Below are positions 48,348-59,049 of a DNA stretch of 64,000 bases, one piece after another. Position 1 is the stretch's first letter; every line of letters starts with the position of its first letter. Both the position numbers and the translations under genes were made by a program. The stretch is from Schistocephalus solidus (lineage: Eukaryota; Platyhelminthes; Cestoda; Diphyllobothriidea; Diphyllobothriidae): the NCBI GenBank assembly GCA_017591395.1, contig WEDG01003411.1:211626-275625 (forward strand), written 5' to 3'. The notes under the pieces are model-generated. The model was not told where the DNA came from, searched no databases, and saw only the letters and a program-made list of their open reading frames with translations.

Positions 48348-49585
48348 GGTAAATAATTTCTGAAATTATTAAGTGCAGGACATGGAGTCAGGTGATTCGG
48401 ACATGACTTTTTAGGGTCAGATCCGAAATTTCAATGCTGTGTCACACAGCAGCAGAAACATCGGTGAAACACGTGTCTGGGCTTTTAGCTAGTATCTATG
48501 TCGGAAGTACGGTATAACGTCTTTGCAATATAAGATTCATACTACTTGTAGTACTACTTGTTTGTAGAATGGGCATTATGTGGTTATTCCACAGTGTTGA
48601 TTGTCTTCGACCCAAATGTTCATTGAAATTTCGGATCTGACCCTAAAAAGTCATGTCCGAATCACCTGACTCCATGTCCTGCACTTAATAATTTCAGAAA
48701 TTATTTACCCAATTATTCTCTGGAGTCCATATACCAGAAACCACATAGAGAACGCTGGGGGACCCACTGAGGAGCCGAACCCCTCGTTGCTGTGTCACAC
48801 AGCAGCAGAAACATCGGCGAAACACGTGTCTGGGCTTTTTAGCTAGTATCTATGTCGGAAGTACGGTATAACGTCTTTGCCATATAAGATTCATACTACT
48901 TGTAGTACTACTTGTTTGTAGAATGGGCATTACGTGGTTATTCCACAGTGGTTGATTGTCTTCGACCCAAATGTTCATTGAAATTTCGGGTCTGACCCTA
49001 AAAAGTCATGTCCGAAGCACCTGACTCCATGTCCCTGCACTTAATAATTTCAGAAATTATTTACCCGATTATTCTCTGGAGTCCATATACCAGAAACCGC
49101 ATAGAGAATGCTGGGGGACCACTGAGGAGCCGAACCCCTCGTTGCTGTGTCACACAGCAGCAGAAACATCGGCGAAACACGTGTCTGGGCTTTTAGCTAG
49201 TATCTATGTCGGAAGTACGGTATAACGTCTTTGCCATATAAGATTCATACTACTTGTAGTACTACTTGTTTGTAGAATGGGCATTACGTGGTTATTCCAC
49301 AGTGGTTGATTGTCTTCGACCCAAATGTTCATTGAAATTTCGGGTCTGACCCTAAAAAGTCATGTCCGAAGCACCTGACTCCATGTCCTGCACTTAATAA
49401 TTTCAGAAATTATTTACCCGATTATTCTCTGGAGTCCATATACCAGAAACCGCATAGAGAATGCTGGGGACCCACTGAGGAGCCGAAACCCCTCGTTGCT
49501 GTGTCACACAGCAGCAGAAACATCGGCGAAACACGTGTCTGGGCTTTTAGCTAGTATCTATGTCGGAAGTACGGTATAACGTCTT

Positions 49586-49625
<40 letters not shown>

Positions 49626-49762
49626 TGTAGATCAGAGATAGTATGCATTCCGAGCTGATATAATCAAAAAAGGAAGAGGTTCTTCGGAAAATGCGAGTTT
49701 TACTCGAGTAAAATATATATATACAAAACCTTCTTACCCACATCGGGCTTTTCGAATTAGCA

Positions 49763-49797
<35 letters not shown>

Positions 49798-52709
49798 GAA
49801 TGATATTACAGAAAACGCCAAGGGAGACTAGAATGGCCATTTCTGGCTTTTTAGCCGTCATCAGCCAACCATTCCCAACCCCAGGCGCTGCGGCGCCCGA
49901 GGGTCGAACTCGCGACCTGTTGGGCAGAAGTCCAAAGCTCTACCCAATGTGCCACGAGCTCGTTGGGAAATTTTCGCAGTGTCCAATTATTGTCATAGCC
50001 GTCACACATAGGGGTGACATAGATCCCTGTAAGGTCGGGGCCCGTTTCATACCAACTGTCGGTATGGACGACACACACGTCGAGCATAATGCGCATGCAA
50101 CCCGCGTGCCATATTTTGCAAGTTTACCATATTATTCTCTGCTCTGTAAAAACTTTAAAACCGAAATCGTTGCCAAAAATATCTGAACATAAATATACCC
50201 TTTGAGGTGAACGCCTACTTACACTAAAATGGGATGAAATTTTCGATTGACGGTGCGTTGTATAAGAGTATGTAATTTATTCGCGTCTTTGTTTCGGTGA
50301 AGTCGGGTCCTAGTTACTGAGAGACCAGAACACGTATTGCAGGCACCGAAGTAGGCGTTCACGTCACGTAAGCCACTGTTCGTAACCCCGTCAGACCGGC
50401 AGTTTTGGAGGCTCAGCTGATGCATAGAGGGGGGTCACAACTGAACGCGGCCTTGGGGCACCCCTGCTCATGGAACATCAACAAATTCAACACTACAATA
50501 CAGTTTATTCGTTTGGAACTATCCCGACGGCCTAGAAGTCCCGGGTTGGAAGGCTGTCAGTCAAAGGGTTAAGTCTGTTCTACTCAAGACTGACGACCAA
50601 GGTTTGGTGGTCCCTTCTGCCTGTGGCAGTTATGCATCTTACCTTAAAGGAGATCGGAGACTGTCCTGGCTGGTACCTTTTACATTTATAACAGGCTGTT
50701 TTTTCAGGTCAGTCAGTTGTACTACCCCGCCTCCGGCCGTCTTGACTCTGTCTTTAGATCCAACCTGGGTGCTCCTGGGAAGAGACGGTGAGATAGATGC
50801 CTCTCAACCATGCTCTATTCGAAACGAATTCAGGCTTAAGTCGTTGTTGGGCCCACCTCACGAGGCAGTGGTGGACCTTCCGTGATAACTAAATTATCGT
50901 ATACATGTGTGCGCAGTACTTAATAATGAGGATATTGCGCAAGGGAGGGTATTTAAATTCGGCACTCACGCATCTGCTTGACCTAGTTGTGGTACACGAG
51001 AAGTGGAAAAATCGACGCGAATCCTGAAGCTTGACAGAATAACGTCGTTTTACTGAAGACCGTTGATTGTAAGAATTAGAAATTTCCTCCTACTTACGTT
51101 TTCAGTAGGTTCAATCCTGTATTTTTGTGCTAGATTGAACTATCCTCACAAATAAAATCGTTAGCGAATAGAAGCAATACCAGACCACCCGTTTCCAAAT
51201 TTTTGCCTTTTCCATAATCGCGGTAGTTAATTTGAAAATCCCAAATCGCCGTAGGTGTTCGAAAAAATTGCCGAAAATGACGGAAAGATAGTGGATACGT
51301 CACTGGCCTCTTCTGTTGAGGACTCCATGCAATTCCTTCTTGAGTCTAATCTCCAAGGAGACAGTGTGGACCCTCTACTTCTGGCCGATTCATCCAAATT
51401 CGACATGGGTGACATATGGGCTTCATCAGGCAGCAGCGTTCAATTAAATGACGCCCTTTCAGTCTGCATGACTGACCGCGAAACCTCCTGCCAACAGACA
51501 CGGCATCGTCGTTCAAGACGTCGAACGAGGTCGACACACACCTTCAAGGTCCCAGTCGGTAGGGGCTGGATACCGGTCTTCCGGACATCAACCGAAACCG
51601 CACACCAGGATGTGCTGGCATTGTCGGTGACGGTAGCTCCCAAGCAAGAGGATTCAACTTCCGGTAAGTTCGATCGTCTTTCCACAAATAGCTTGAATAC
51701 AAAAACTGGATAGGTTCAGAAGTAACATACTACCGGAGATGATCGCTCGGAAGATTGATTCATTCTTCTTTATGTCAGATTTGAGGTTAAGTCACTATGT
51801 ACTTGAGTTTAGTTTAAATCAATATCGAGTCGGAGAGTGGATTATAGTAGGACGATCAACAGTGATGTAAATGGCTCATTAATTCAGGGAAGTTTCGGAA
51901 AGGCGAGTAGGAACTCGCTATTAAATCCTGTATGGAAAGAAAACATCGTCCGTGAGATTCAAAGCTCTCACGAGATCGACCGCGTGGCGTGGGCGTATTT
52001 TAGCCTTTAAAAGCGTGTGAATGCATAGCGCTCGCATACAAGACTTTGCGCTCGCCGAAGGCGTTTCGAAAAAAAACTGGAGGGACCGGACCGAGGCCCC
52101 TATTTGAGTTGGAGGTCATCCTTCCAAGTAGTGTGGGAAACATTGTTCCGTTTGCTGCCCACTTTTTATGTTCTAGTTGAAAACAATAATCCGTCATTCT
52201 TTCACGTTACTTTCTGTAGCCTTTAGCGAGTACCTAGGCGCCTAGGTAGTCTATCCAGTGTCCTGTGTAGCGAGTACATAGAAATATCGCTTGCTAACAA
52301 CAGTCCGTTCTTCAACAGGTAGCGCGGAGCTTCAGGAACTACGGATGGATCTGGTATCACGAGGCGTTAAGTGGTCAAATAAAATTATAGACCAGAAGAT
52401 CATTAAAGGTACGTTTTGTAGTGCCTCAGATAAAGTCTCTCGTGTAACGGTAAATGTCATTCTTAATAATGCCACTAGATGCACAAACAATAAAATAAAT
52501 AATTTCAACAGGCTCCTGTATACAGTAGTCGGTCTGCTGCCCATCTATTTTGCTAAGTAAGATCATGTCTAAAGACATTTTTTCAATAAAGTGATTCGTC
52601 TTCAGGGAGGTCGGTATTCTCTTCGCAGTTCCATCAGTGCGACACAACTCTACTATCAGACAGAACCACCACATCAAAACAGATTCATTTAATTCTGTAT
52701 GGAAGTTAA
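43702..52709 (+). CDS. Multi-exon gene of unknown function
   Basis: Five exons share a consistent phase: 43,702-43,747 (46 nt, CAG acceptor, GTAAGT donor), 44,968-45,237 (270 nt, GTAGGC donor), 51,255-51,663 (409 nt, GTAAGT donor), 52,319-52,408 (90 nt, GTACGT donor) and 52,606-52,709 (ends TAA). The joined reading has a Pro/Lys-rich stretch (QPVKPQKPEGKPSKV), an acidic Ser/Leu-rich stretch (SSVEDSMQFLLESNL), a basic cluster (RHRRSRRRTRS) and a helical piece (SAELQELRMDLVSRGVKW). I recognise no domain; much looks disordered. The first exon is upstream of 43.7 kb; the LIM gene on the same strand at 38.8 kb is a candidate, but the junction is not shown. The 6-kb intron after 45,237 contains the hammerhead array. 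Confidence 0.5.
45238..48256. other. Intron sequence, no clear feature
   Basis: A minus frame at 46,296-46,574 includes YGRQIKFTLDSEA, faintly like a retroelement aspartic protease with a ruined active site, but nothing else of an LTR element was recognised. The rest shows no supported gene. Confidence 0.4.
48257..48296 (+). repeat. Left copy of a 40-bp direct repeat flanking the hammerhead array
   Basis: The segment from CAAAACCTTCTTACCC to GAATTAGCAAT recurs at 49,726-49,765, also immediately before a (TA)n tract. Confidence 0.85.
48297..48345. repeat. (TA)n microsatellite, 5' edge of hammerhead array
   Basis: About 24 TA units directly before the first, inverted, piece of the 354-bp repeat. 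Confidence 0.9.
48432..48500 (+). ncRNA. Truncated hammerhead, first array unit
   Basis: The 3' half is present (TCGGT, GAAAC, ACGT loop, GTC ending at 48,477, TGGGC), but the CTGAGGA box and the stem I 5' strand are replaced by inverted unit sequence. It cannot fold alone. Confidence 0.7.
48753..48846 (+). ncRNA. Hammerhead ribozyme, array unit 1
   Basis: CTGAGGA (48,767-48,773) is followed by stem II GCCGA (48,774-48,778) with TCGGC (48,814-48,818), extended by an inner GCTGTGT/CACAGC hairpin, then GAAAC (48,819-48,823), an ACGT loop and GTC (48,828-48,830). Stem I pairs CCCA (48,763-48,766) with TGGG (48,831-48,834), then GCT with AGC beyond an internal loop. All conserved core bases are present; predicted cleavage is after 48,830. 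Confidence 0.82.
49108..49200 (+). ncRNA. Hammerhead ribozyme, array unit 2
   Basis: The same fold as unit 1: CTGAGGA at 49,122-49,128 and GTC ending at 49,185. One C is missing before the core (ACCA instead of ACCCA), which shortens stem I by one pair. Confidence 0.78.
49460..49555 (+). ncRNA. Hammerhead ribozyme, array unit 3
   Basis: CTGAGGA at 49,475-49,481 and GTC ending at 49,539. Stem II has one extra A (GCCGAAACC). The stem I CCCA/TGGG pairing is intact. Confidence 0.78.
49591..49621. repeat. (TA)n tract, 3' edge of hammerhead array
   Basis: TA units begin right after TTTGCCA of the last unit, cutting the unit short. Confidence 0.88.
49726..49765 (+). repeat. Right copy of the 40-bp direct repeat
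   Basis: Matches 48,257-48,296. About 100 bp of unrelated sequence separates it from the array end, and a further (TA)n tract follows at 49,766-49,794. Confidence 0.85.
49795..49990 (-). mobile_element. Solitary, diverged tRNA-headed SINE with TA tail
   Basis: On the minus strand: a tRNA-like head with an A box (TGGCACATTGGGTAGAGC), an anticodon region reading CTTCTGC (possibly arginine-like) and B box GAGTTCGACCC, followed by the same body as the 7.4-11.3 kb array and a (TA)n tail at 49,766-49,794. CTGATGA, a GGCT-AAAA-AGCC hairpin and GAAA are all kept. It shows what a single inserted copy of the family looks like: head, core, TA tail, without the array's extra 3' module. Confidence 0.75.
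49991..51254. other. Intron sequence, no gene recognised
   Basis: Short frames only, without motifs. It ends at the acceptor (GTAG at 51,251-51,254) of the 409-nt exon. Confidence 0.4.
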
Positions 52710-55700
52710 TACATTTTCAGGGAAATTATGACTGAAAATTAAGTTGGTAGACAGTTTTTCACTAAAATAGGAAGGAATTTCTGTTAAGAAAAATTTTCAT
52801 TAAAAAATATGCGTAGAAAATTGCTTTTAATCGATCTTTACGCAGATATGGTCACGTCAGTGATCTAATTTCAAAGACCAGCTAAGATCACCGAGATGGT
52901 TCAGCAAATAGTCCCCATTTAAGGTGAGGTTTCTTCTCATAACTTTCGCTAGGGCTTTTAAACGCCCAATTGCCCTCATAAGTGATTCACTTACTTTCAG
53001 CAAGTAGTATATAAGCATGAAAAGAGTTGATTATCTAACTTTTAGCCGTGCTTTATAAATATACCCGCGTGTTTGGGTGGTCATTTGAATGGACATATTT
53101 ATTTTGAAAATCATTAAGAAAAAATTTTCCGATAATTCCACCTAGGAAATAATAAGATTCGCTATAAGTTAACCTCCCTACTTGGAAGTCGCAAACACGA
53201 TGTTCCTTCCAAATTAAACAACGTAACATCACGTTATTTTTCAGCTCCCCTTCAGGTAGTGCTTATATTTACTTTTGTCGGCATCACTGTTCGTCCACCA
53301 AGGATGACATTCGTTACCACTATCCCCCAAGCAGTCGCTTTTGGCTGACGACTGCAATACTCTCTAGTTTATTGAAATGTTACTGAAAGCAAATAAGCGT
53401 CGACTTGTTGCTACTTATAATATTAAAGTAGGTGGTTGTGCAAACTACCATTTGCTATGCATTTGTGCAACGGAAAATGCGAATTATAGCTACTTACTCA
53501 AATTATTGGGAGCGTTTACAGCTTTTCTCATTTGGAACTGCTGGAACTGTTAGAAATCTGCCACCGGGATCACGTTCATAGTCACCGACATGTTTGTATT
53601 GTTCGACTCCGTCAGCGTCGTTCCAACGATCTCCATTTCCTTTGTATTTCCGGGTACTTTTTTCTACTCACTTCAAAACCCTGCAGCAACTTAATTTTCG
53701 CGCTCAGCCAGTATACCTGAACTGTGACAAGCCATCAACATCGATTACTTGGATTTTTTGCGCTCTCATGACTTATATGTAGTCTCTGTTTTCTTATTAA
53801 TCAACTCCATGTCCGATCTATCCAAAATATTAAATCCTGTGCCCACGCACCTTATACAAACAAGTATAACGCAATTTAAAATTTACAAAATATCCCGCGG
53901 ATGGCGAAGTGGAAAGCAGCTGGATGCTTTTTTGTTACCCCTGTCTTTCGAAAGACTAAGTAAATTTTGAAGACGACAATACATATGAAAGAAATAAGCT
54001 GTCAGCAAAATCTTAAGTTACTATAGTAATCCCCTTTACAGAGGAAGGAGAAAACTACAGCACAATGAACTATGATTTGCATAACCCCAATACTTCCGGT
54101 GCCAGTTGCACGAAATTTTGAACTCCACGCCTGGCTTAGAAAATTGATAGTACAATCCCTCTCCCACATCCTGACAGTCTGTCGCTTGACTGTTAGGAAC
54201 TATGGGGATCGACTGCGTTGTTATTTTATTTTTAGGCCGGAATTTTCTCTTTAAATCATTGGCACAGACCAAGCCCACGATCACCCATGAGTTGTCCAAA
54301 ACTTTACTTTAATCGGGAACTCGGCTAGTGCTTTTGTGGGGCTTGAACAGGAACGGTTTGCGGCATGACCAGGATTCCATGATATGCGTCGCCGTCCACT
54401 CATCTGACACCCTAATTCAAGGTCCCAGGGGAGTGAGCAGGACAGCGATTGAAGACCATTTGGATGACGTCAAATTTTTATTATGTCGTAACACCACTAC
54501 AGTTCATAATCTTTTTCATAATTTGCTAACTCTCTAGACCTGTGCATCTCACTCCTCAGAGTGCTGCTGAGGCAGGGTCTGCAACTGCTGATCTATCAGC
54601 TTAACTTCACCAAAGGTCTTTGCACCATACACTATCTGTGGACGCGCTGATTAGTCCACATTTGAGCTAATGGGTAGATCTGGCTTCTCTAATTTTCTGT
54701 CTTCTTGGTAAGAAAACCCTCTCGTGAAGTTATCCTGCAGACCGTATGCACATAAAGACGTAGGATGTATGAGCAGGTGACTGAAAACACGCGTAGAAGA
54801 ACTGGTTATGTTAATGGGCAGACTTAACTCTTCATTTATGGGAAAAGGCCGTTGATCGTTTGAACTGCTTATGCCGAAATCGCAAGCCGAATGAAGAACT
54901 GTGGTAGAATCAATGCTCTGGAGGCCCGGTACCTAGGTTTGACATTTATGAACTGATGTATTGTTCTCTCCTTAGTTTGCCGGTTCTTGTGCTGGTGTTC
55001 GGATAGACGAAGCCATAGAAGTAGCGGGCCGGATGTTAACGTAGGCGGCGACACCAACACGGGTGGAAATGCCCACATGTGACAGAGATAACATTCTTAC
55101 GCGATGCCAATAGGTAGCTAAGCCATCTCCAGCAGCAGTCGCAGTGAGTCCCTTAGGAATGAACTACGACGAACGAAATGGCAACGTCCCCCTAACCCCC
55201 CAGCAACAACCCCAACCTGCCTGACAAACAATCCACCTCTGCCCAAAAGCCTGTATCTGTTTACTTTATCAGATTTATGTGGCCATTAGTGACATTAACG
55301 GTTTAAAGTAATATGCGGCACAATTGTGCTAGGAACCTTAATGGTAGATGCCTGTCTGATTTCCCACCACTGGAGACCAAAATGCCTAGATCCATTAGTT
55401 TGAGCTTTCGTGCAGTAGAAAGTACATATATGGTTGCTATGATCGGAAAGCCCTTGCCTTTTTGGTAAACTTTGTGAAAGGAAACGACTGACGAACCTAG
55501 CTTCATTCTCCTTGCTTTTCTGTTTTTTTTTATGAATTCCATCTGCTAGGAGCCTATCATAGATTCCTGAAGTTTCAAAGTACCACCGAGCAGGTTGTAC
55601 ATATCTAAACAAAACTTAGCAAATAAACATAGTTCAGTCTCTAATAAAACGAACTTGGCAACGTGCAGGATTCAAAGAGAGCCCGAATGCATGCTGAATC

Positions 55701-55883
55701 TGCCAAAGTGGACAACCAATCACAAGATTTATCACAATTTCAGTAAGAAGGTATGCAAGTTCATCTTGAGCTCAAGAGTCATTAGCAAGCCTAAAGGGGA
55801 CGCAACCGGTCTTCTCTGGATTACAATCGCTTCAAAACCCATAAGTAACTGAAAAAGGGCCTGCCGTCCAAATCTACTCTTAG
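52710..55883. other. No gene recognised
   Basis: Frames up to about 105 codons occur (for example 55,295-55,612, minus) without motifs. A 69-codon minus frame at 54,869-55,078 was considered as LINE sequence but is not convincing. Confidence 0.4.
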
Positions 55884-56590
55884 GGCCTAGCAGACTTCAT
55901 CACGTTCCATAAAACTGTCCTCAAGAAATGTGCATTCGTTTTAGACAAATCCTTTTGGAATCGCTTGGGCGTTACAACTGTGGCAGTCGGACTATTTGCC
56001 TCCGTTGTGTTCAATTTGAATGCCCTTGTGTTCAACTTCAAGGATTGGAGGAACAAAAATTGGAGTTTCGGATATGCCACCAAAGAAGACCTGGTCGATT
56101 GCATTCAAAGTCTCTCATTGTCTTTTCTTCTCAGAATATTCACACCATAAGGACTGAGATTTAAGTGCGTCACACTAGCTGACGACCTCATCACAGCATG
56201 GTTGCAAGATAATGCCTGGCAGGTAATAAGTTCTGCTATTATCAAAATATGCAGAAAAATGTATTCCAAAGCCATTTTTAAACCCATTGCTTATAAAGTT
56301 GACTAAGAGACAACTCAATACAAAGAAAAGCTGAGAGTTCTTTGTAAATAAACAGCTGATGTTTATTCGTGTTTTCACTTACAAAATGTCACTAATACGT
56401 TCTACACTCATGACACATGGGGTTTGAACTGTTGGGAGAGTTCGTTTGTACACCGGAGCTTTTTTACCCCTGCTCAGGAGACTACAACATCGGAATGTTT
56501 CAAAGCCTTGTGACTAGCGGACTTGATATAGTTGAAGTTTCCTTCCTCTGTCATGCCCTAAACAAATCACGTCCGGTGTCCGTTGCACTC
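55884..56590 (+). CDS. Possible membrane-protein gene, partial
   Basis: Exon A (55,884-56,109) follows a CTCTTAG acceptor and reads GLADFITFHKTVLKKC, then a hydrophobic span (GVTTVAVGLFASVVFNLN) likely to cross a membrane, then KEDLVDCIQ. It would end at a weak GTCTCT donor in phase 1. Exon B starts at 56,478 after a strong polypyrimidine CAG acceptor in the matching phase and reads DYNIGMFQSLVTSGLDIVE. The frame stays open to 56,845 with two more hydrophobic stretches, or it may splice out at a GTGTCC near 56,578. The layout faintly recalls PEX11-type peroxisomal membrane proteins, but I cannot support that name. No start codon exon was found. Confidence 0.35.
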
Positions 56591-57459
56591 TACATTCTCC
56601 TTCCACACTGGACCTCAGTCAAGTTTGTTTTGCCTTTTGTGTGGTTTGCTATAGGCTGGTTGACTGTTGTCTTTGTCTGGCTTCTCCTCATAAAAACCAC
56701 CCCCGCTATGAGCGTTTTCGTTAAATTTGGGAAGATGAAGCTTTTGGTGAGCAACAAGCCCTTCCGATTCTTCGGATATGGCATCTGCATAGTCGGAAGT
56801 CACTTGTGTTTGACAGAATTTTCGTCCTTGCTAGGTTCGACGTGATTGGACGTTCCAGCTTTACAGGGCTGTATTGTCACTGGGGACTTCTCGTACTGTA
56901 CTCAAGTAGTATTCATTGGATCACCCTGAATTTTGCCTGTTTAGCCCTAATCCCTGGACCCTGTTGCAGGTTTACGTTTATCTCCGTGTTTGTGGACCCA
57001 TTCTGTAGATGTTGGCAGAAAGCAGTTTTTCTCCTTTAAATATGCAGTTTTTTATTCATGAAACCAAGAAAACTTAAGATTTCTGGCTGTTCTTGTAGGA
57101 ATAGAAGGACTGTTGGCATAAATCTGTTTGATCCTGTTTAATGGTGCACGTGTTAGAATCCTACACGTCGGGCTCGGAGCCATGGCCGAATGGACAGAGT
57201 GCCAGCACCTTATAAGCTCGAAACTCATGATGTTTCACATGCTACTAGGAGTGATTTTTGATACAGAGGTTGAGCTTTTGTCGCCCAATGCATCCTTGTC
57301 TGTAGATAACAATGATATTGAGGGTACTGAGTTCGGTGCTGTCATCCATTGTACAAATAACTATGCAAAATATTTTTTGAATTTTACAATCATAAGAGGC
57401 ATGACAATGGATAAGGAATCCCACCGCCAATTTATTCAGATGACCTTGTGCTAAATACC

Positions 57460-57640
57460 ACGAAGGAAACCTATGCCCATGTCCTTACTCTAAACCTGAT
57501 CCTATCCCAATACGTGATATTAACCCTAAACTGAAACCTAACCGTAAGCTTAACCTTAACCCTAAGTCAAAACCTCATCATAACTGATCCTACCTTAACC
57601 CTTACCCGTAAATTACCCTTATTTTCCTGAAATTTAGCGC
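57460..57640 (+). repeat. Degenerate telomere-like CCTAA repeats
   Basis: Runs such as TTAACCCTAAACTGAAACCTAA and TTAACCTTAACCCTAAG are imperfect CCCTAA units. The phrase CCTATCCCAAT also occurs in the stretch at 690-850. Confidence 0.55.
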
Positions 57641-59049
57641 AAGGCCACCTGTATTACTGAAAGGTAGGCTACCAGTTCTATGTCCTACCATCAAAGGAAA
57701 GCATACAGTCTAGTTTAACTCTTATAGGAGAGAAAACATTCGAGATTTCGCCGTTGGCCCATTCCTTTATGCTTTTGCCTTTGTGAACGCTGCGTTGAAA
57801 CCTCATTTGTCGATTTTTTTTAGCCAACTAAAGATACCAGATTGTTTATGTCCCGGTTCATAACACTGCAAACCACAATTTAAAAAACTCGGTGACTGAG
57901 AGATGCCCTGAATGACAGCGTCCTGTAGTTTGTGTTTCACAGCTACGCGTATCGTCATTTCTCCGTAGATACACACCATTGGCCTCCTGCGTTATCCTGC
58001 CCTTTAAATGTTTCCCTGAAGCCTAATAAAAGCAATTAGACGGGCATCGCTAACTGTTTGGTTGAACCACTCGAAGTCATAGGCTGCTGCGGTGAGGCCT
58101 TCCTATCGGTAGAAGAACTGTTTTATCTAATATATATTTTCATAGTTTAGGCCCTAACAATCTCCGCATGTTTGATTAGATTTTACGGAGCTTTGATGTA
58201 TTGGAACCATGCTTGACTTTCATATGCAGGGGCAGTCTATACCGTGATCTCCTAGATCTTTGAATTTGCATTTTATTTACCGATCAGCATGCACACAAGC
58301 CATTTTCACCCATACGAAGGTTACAGAAAGAGTGTTTGCAACCGTATACAAATATAAGTGAACTTTCCTGAAAAGGCAAATCACGGTTTGCTCATCCACA
58401 TGACCTCTTAATATGTCGTGCAAAACTGGCTGAAATACTGACGAAACTAATCAATGCGATTCCCAATTTAATTGATGCAAATCCTCTGCAATGGGTTTAA
58501 CTAAAAGTTCGATAACTGCATTCTGCCTAGACTTTCGCTCCTAAATAGAGAGACGCAATGCGTAGGCACATGGTCGTAAAAACGTCAGTCAACCAGCTCT
58601 TCTACTTCTTCAGCTATACCTTTATCGTCTTTGTTTAAGGCTGACTATGCCGACCCCTCGACACCAGGTTGGTGTGGCAAGAGTGACCGCTTGTATTACA
58701 GTTGGTTCGCAAACACCCCATAATGAAGCTTTGTAAATGACATGTAAACTAAGCAGACGATTCACCGTGGGATCAAAGGTGTGCTCGTCTTCAGTAATCC
58801 ATGAATTTACCCAGGTCTTGTGGCTCTCCTAACGTCCTTGCCACCGCAAGTGTGGTTTTCACAAAGTTGGGTTTCAGAGAATGTTAGTCCATATGAAGTG
58901 GGAATCAAGGTGGGTGACCACTGACAAACTACGTTCCTAATCAATAATACAAGCCTACCTTGGAGATAAGACTAGTGAGACAATAATTATATTTTTAATG
59001 CAAGTTAAGAGACAATTTCAAAAGAACTATACAGTATGGATCGAGCTAC
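57641..59049. other. No gene recognised
   Basis: AT-rich sequence with only short frames. I see no shared repeat or motif. Confidence 0.45.

Larger units (their letters stand above)
48346..49590 (+). mobile_element. Tandem array of 354-bp hammerhead units (retrozyme-like)
   Basis: Units repeat at 353-355 bp, judged from the GTC cleavage points at 48,477, 48,830, 49,185 and 49,539. Sequence between copies is almost identical, including GTCGGAAGTACGG and CTACTTGTAGTAC. No unit has a supported coding frame. The first 85 bp (48,346-48,430) are an inverted copy of unit sequence (about 48,620-48,710). The array runs into (TA)n at 49,591. Non-coding, tandem, hammerhead-bearing units of this size fit animal retrozymes; a Penelope-type terminal repeat array is the alternative. 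Confidence 0.8.

Noticed and set aside
48346..49590. CRISPR array
   Set aside because: Units are about 354 bp and repeat end to end without spacers, in a eukaryotic context.
55295..55612. 105-codon minus-strand frame
   Set aside because: No homology recognised and no acceptable splice borders.
57170..57230. tRNA-like A box (TGGCCGAATGG) in a plus-strand segment
   Set aside because: No B box at the right distance was seen.
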